Shown here: positions 61,325-64,000 of the stretch, one piece after another
Position numbering within the stretch: the first letter of the stretch is position 1
How the letters are laid out: each line of letters starts with the position of its first letter
Assembly: GCA_963676095.1 (NCBI GenBank)
Contig: OY781040.1
Coordinates: forward strand, 682,001-746,000
Direction: 5' to 3'
Origin: G963676095 sp963676095
GTDB lineage: Bacteria; Bacteroidota; Bacteroidia; Bacteroidales; Prolixibacteraceae
DNA length: 64,000 nucleotides
Notes under the pieces: model-generated
What the model saw: only the letters and a program-made list of their open reading frames with translations
The model's database searches: none
What the model was told of the DNA's origin: nothing
Made by a program: the position numbers and the translations under genes

Positions 61325-62860
61325 TTACCACAGCAATACATAAATCGTTACGTAACAGGCCACCATTACCAATGCCCACAGGATAATATTTTTATACCAG
61401 GGAACAGGGGTCCTTTCAAAAAGGAAGAGCATTTTCTCCTGATTTCTATCCGGATTCCCGGGAAGGAACATATAAAACAGGCAGATTGCAAAAGTGATAA
61501 TCCAAACAATACCCGCTACATTAAAGATATTCATGGTAATGCCCACCAATTTTACGATGTAAGGCATTAAAAACATGGGGAAAGTAAAAAGCATTAAATA
61601 AAAGGCCAGTTTCGACGACATCCGTTTAAAAAATATTCCCAGCAAGAAAGTGAGCGATATCGGTATGGCAACAAAGGCCCAGCATTCCTGAAAAAAGTCG
61701 AAAATATGCCTAAAACTACCGACTACCGGTGTATATAACGTACCAACGAGTAAAACTGCCGCAGAAAAAATCCGCCCCATCTTTATCAGGTGTTTATCAT
61801 CAGTCTGCTTTTTCGAAAATTTTTTATAGATATCGAATGTAAAAATGGTTGAAACGCCATTAATTCCGGAAAGCACAGCCGTAACAACCGAGAAAATCAA
61901 TACTCCGTACATAATCCCGGCACCTCCTGCCGGCAGTAATTGACGGGTAACAAACACAAAAGCCATATCAGCTTTGGGCAAACCGGGGTTTAAACGGTAA
62001 GCAATCAGCCCCGGGAAAACGTCGGCGAGAGGAACAAAAAGCAACAAAAAGCCGGCAAAGATCAAACCGATGCGGCCATTCCACCTGTTTTTTGCTCCCA
62101 AAACACTTTGATTGATATTCTGGCTGGTACAGTAATACCAGATGTTGGTCGAGAACATTAAAACGAGCAAGGCAGTCCATGGAATCTCCGGGTCGGTGGC
62201 CGGACGGATAAGATGCGCCCGCTCTCCTTCCCCTATTATTGCAGGAAGCCCTCCGTCAATACGGGCCACACCGAGGGCAAATATAAGAAAGCCCCCACCA
62301 AGCAACATACTGGCCTGCAACACGCTGGTCCATGCCAGCGAAGCCATTCCTCCGTAAATCGAAAAGAATCCCACAACGACCGCAATAATCACTACGCACA
62401 CATAAATATTGATTCCCAGAATCTGGCTCATGGCAAACCCGCCGGAATACAACACCCCCGCCAGGTTAATAAACACATAAATACAGACGGACAATATGGC
62501 ATACAACGAACTTACCCGTTTGTCGAAACGCCTTTCCAGAAAACCCGGAGTTGTTAGTATTTTATTTTTAAGATAATAAGGAACAAAAAACACTACCATA
62601 ATAATGATTGCCGGTGCTATGCCCCACTCCCAGTTTGCAGTAACCAGTCCACGACTGTAAACGGCCCCAACGGTACCGATAAACTGTTCGCTGCTGATTC
62701 CGGCAGCAACAAGTGAAAACCCGATTACATACCAGGGAAGATGATTTTGCCGGATATAAAAATCGGCAGCCTCTGTCCGGCGTTTTCTGCCTGCAATAAT
62801 CCCGGTTAGTATAAAAACCAATATATAAAAGGCAAATGCGCAGTTATCCAAATTTGACAT
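61325..62860 (-). CDS. Sodium:solute symporter (SSS family) sugar transporter
   Basis: A 511-residue inner-membrane transporter with about 13-14 hydrophobic helices. SSS landmarks are FSLVAAGISSEQFIGTVGAV, PYYLKNKILTTPGFLERRF with GG-type turns (SIYGGMASLAWTSVLQASML), and STIFTFDIYKKF (SGL/SGF region). The family couples Na+ to uptake of sugars and organic acids. It is the first gene of the five-gene sugar-acid operon and so should import the monosaccharide released by the periplasmic glycosidases (for example fucose, rhamnose or galactose). It resembles SGLT-like Bacteroidota members rather than proline or pantothenate permeases. Confidence 0.9.
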   Translation of the reverse strand: MSNLDNCAFAFYILVFILTGIIAGRKRRTEAADFYIRQNHLPWYVIGFSLVAAGISSEQFIGTVGAVYSRGLVTANWEWGIAPAIIIMVVFFVPYYLKNKILTTPGFLERRFDKRVSSLYAILSVCIYVFINLAGVLYSGGFAMSQILGINIYVCVVIIAVVVGFFSIYGGMASLAWTSVLQASMLLGGGFLIFALGVARIDGGLPAIIGEGERAHLIRPATDPEIPWTALLVLMFSTNIWYYCTSQNINQSVLGAKNRWNGRIGLIFAGFLLLFVPLADVFPGLIAYRLNPGLPKADMAFVFVTRQLLPAGGAGIMYGVLIFSVVTAVLSGINGVSTIFTFDIYKKFSKKQTDDKHLIKMGRIFSAAVLLVGTLYTPVVGSFRHIFDFFQECWAFVAIPISLTFLLGIFFKRMSSKLAFYLMLFTFPMFLMPYIVKLVGITMNIFNVAGIVWIITFAICLFYMFLPGNPDRNQEKMLFLFERTPVPWYKNIILWALVMVACYVTIYVLLW

Positions 62861-62989
62861 ATTCTACTATATTTTTTCGGAAATAAAGTTAAGCGGATGA
62901 AAATGCAGCAAAGAAACGAGCTAATTAAGTTCATAAATAAGACAATAAATTTCAAATCTGCCGGTTTTCCCCAGATGGAACAGATAAAG

Positions 62990-63033
62990 TTTTTCTCCTG
63001 GCACCCTTTAGTTAAGGTAAATCAGGAGAAAAA
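62990..63033. terminator. Hairpin downstream of the GH20 gene
   Basis: TTTTTCTCCTG and CAGGAGAAAAA form an 11-bp perfect stem around a 22-base loop, 43 bases past the GH20 stop and 130 bases upstream of the symporter start. The large loop weakens it, but A/T tracts flank both arms. It probably ends the GH20 transcript. Confidence 0.5.
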
Positions 63034-63075
63034 TCAAACCTTAATCTGTCAGAATAGTCCGAAATCGGAATTCAA

Positions 63076-64000
63076 TCACATTCTGGATTTTAATTCATCC
63101 ATACTAACCCGGAGCATACGTCCTATTGGCTTTCCGTTACGATAGGTAATTGCCTTAACCTCCACTGCTCCTGTCGGTACAATAACCGGATAGCCCTTAT
63201 ATTTTGCAGAATATTCATCAGGAAAAGCAAAATTGAAGGAGTAGTAAATATCCAGTCCGGGAACTTCGGAGCTGAAGGTTATTTGCAACTCTCCGGAAGG
63301 CCCCCTTTGCAACTTTGCAATCGGATCGTAAATAACCCTTGCGTATTTTGTCTCATTTTTGTCCAGCAGGGGCAGATTTAGCTCCAGACGTTTCAGAAAA
63401 TCTTCCCGGTCGCGTTTCTCTTTCGGCGACCAAAAAACTTCGGACAGGGCCATAGCCCGTGGCCATGTCATATATTCCACCTGACGGCCTTCTTCAATCA
63501 TTTCGGTCCAGACATTTCCCTGTCCGCCCAAAATGTATTTTGGGTCAATACCTTCGGGAACAGGCTCAAAACTGTAGGCCGTTGAAAGTCTTAATTTTGA
63601 CCAGGGAGAAGGGAAGCCATCAAGCATGGGGTCTCCCTGCATATAATCCAGATAACAAAAATCAGTCGGGGTCATTATTACTTCGTGCCCTTCAGTAGCG
63701 GCTTTTATTCCGCCTTCCATTCCACGCCACGACATTACCATGGCATTGGCTGCCAGGCCGCCTTCAAGGATTTCATCCCAGCCGATCAACCTTTTTCCCC
63801 TGGATTCAACAATCTTTTCCACCCGTTTTATAAAATAACTCTGAAGTTCATGTTCATTTTTCAGGTTATGCTCCTTCATCACTTTCTGGCATTTCGGGCA
63901 GTTTTCCCAGAAGTCCTTACACACTTCATCCCCTCCAATGTGAATGTACTTTCCGGGGAAGAGGGCAACAATTTCATCCAGAATATTACTCAACATTTCA
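63076..64000 (-). CDS. GH20 beta-N-acetylhexosaminidase, 5' end outside the window
   Basis: A partial frame that remains open to the right edge; about 307 residues of a protein normally 550-780 long are visible. The catalytic Asp-Glu pair is in YIHIGGDEVCKDFW, in which the neighbouring Asp positions the substrate N-acetyl group. Downstream family motifs are RLIGWDEILEGGL, AMVMSWRG and ILGGQGNVWTEMI. The C-terminal 80 residues form a beta-domain typical of Bacteroidota GH20 enzymes (GPSGELQITFSSEVPGLDIY). It removes terminal beta-GlcNAc or GalNAc. It may belong to a second utilization locus to the right. Confidence 0.93.
   Translation of the reverse strand, partial: EMLSNILDEIVALFPGKYIHIGGDEVCKDFWENCPKCQKVMKEHNLKNEHELQSYFIKRVEKIVESRGKRLIGWDEILEGGLAANAMVMSWRGMEGGIKAATEGHEVIMTPTDFCYLDYMQGDPMLDGFPSPWSKLRLSTAYSFEPVPEGIDPKYILGGQGNVWTEMIEEGRQVEYMTWPRAMALSEVFWSPKEKRDREDFLKRLELNLPLLDKNETKYARVIYDPIAKLQRGPSGELQITFSSEVPGLDIYYSFNFAFPDEYSAKYKGYPVIVPTGAVEVKAITYRNGKPIGRMLRVSMDELKSRM

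Overview
The window is from a member of the Bacteroidota, most likely class Bacteroidia. The evidence is SusC/SusD pairs, an ECF sigma/FecR regulatory pair, lipoproteins rich in DUF1735/DUF4959/DUF4998-type domains, an NVEALA-like peptide cassette, and promoters matching the Bacteroidetes -7 consensus TAnnTTTG. I cannot name the genus.

Layout. (1) 1-5263: housekeeping and accessory genes: an SDR, an Ldh-family dehydrogenase, a GT-A glycosyltransferase, a LytS/LytTR two-component pair and a nitroreductase. (2) 5.5-7.75 kb: a patch of defence or toxin-antitoxin genes and debris: an XRE regulator, a frameshifted LOG fragment running into an N-terminally truncated HEPN protein, a DUF433 remnant, and an intact antitoxin/PIN-toxin pair. 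(3) 7.9-14.7 kb: a full-length Lhr helicase whose stop codon abuts the last 31 codons of a lost GspF/PilC gene, an unknown helical protein, a 21-bp tandem-repeat ORF, and about 0.9 kb of AT-rich sequence. (4) 14.7-16.8 kb: a very AT-rich three-gene cassette of cysteine-rich NVEALA-like peptide, 6-bladed beta-propeller lipoprotein and membrane-anchored CxxC thioredoxin-like protein. (5) 17.2-22.3 kb: a leftward lipoprotein operon behind a Crp/Fnr regulator, ending with a mini-protein that carries the sodium-site motif of OadB. (6) 22.5-25.0 kb: a small lipoprotein, gapA and an AraC regulator.

(7) 25.0-57.2 kb: a large leftward polysaccharide utilization locus (PUL). In transcription order it holds the ECF sigma factor, FecR, SusC with an STN domain, SusD, two surface lipoproteins, GH27, a DUF1735/discoidin lipoprotein, a GH99/71-like protein, a secreted endonuclease/exonuclease/phosphatase-fold protein, an SGNH-alpha/beta-hydrolase fusion, a metallo-beta-lactamase-fold protein, two PKD-glycerophosphodiesterase lipoproteins, a second GH99/71-like protein, GH78, a six-hairpin hydrolase, a DUF6528 lipoprotein, GH29 and GH97. 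The glycosidases predict a branched glycan with alpha-galactose, alpha-L-rhamnose and alpha-L-fucose. The esterase and phosphodiesterase-type enzymes suggest ester or phosphodiester decorations.

(8) 57.5-62.9 kb: an operon of sodium:solute symporter, aldose-epimerase-like protein, SDR, enolase-superfamily sugar-acid dehydratase and HpcH/HpaI aldolase. It reads as a non-phosphorylative sugar catabolic route that could consume a sugar freed by the PUL. (9) From 63.1 kb a GH20 hexosaminidase runs off the right edge. All calls come from reading the sequence; no database search was run.
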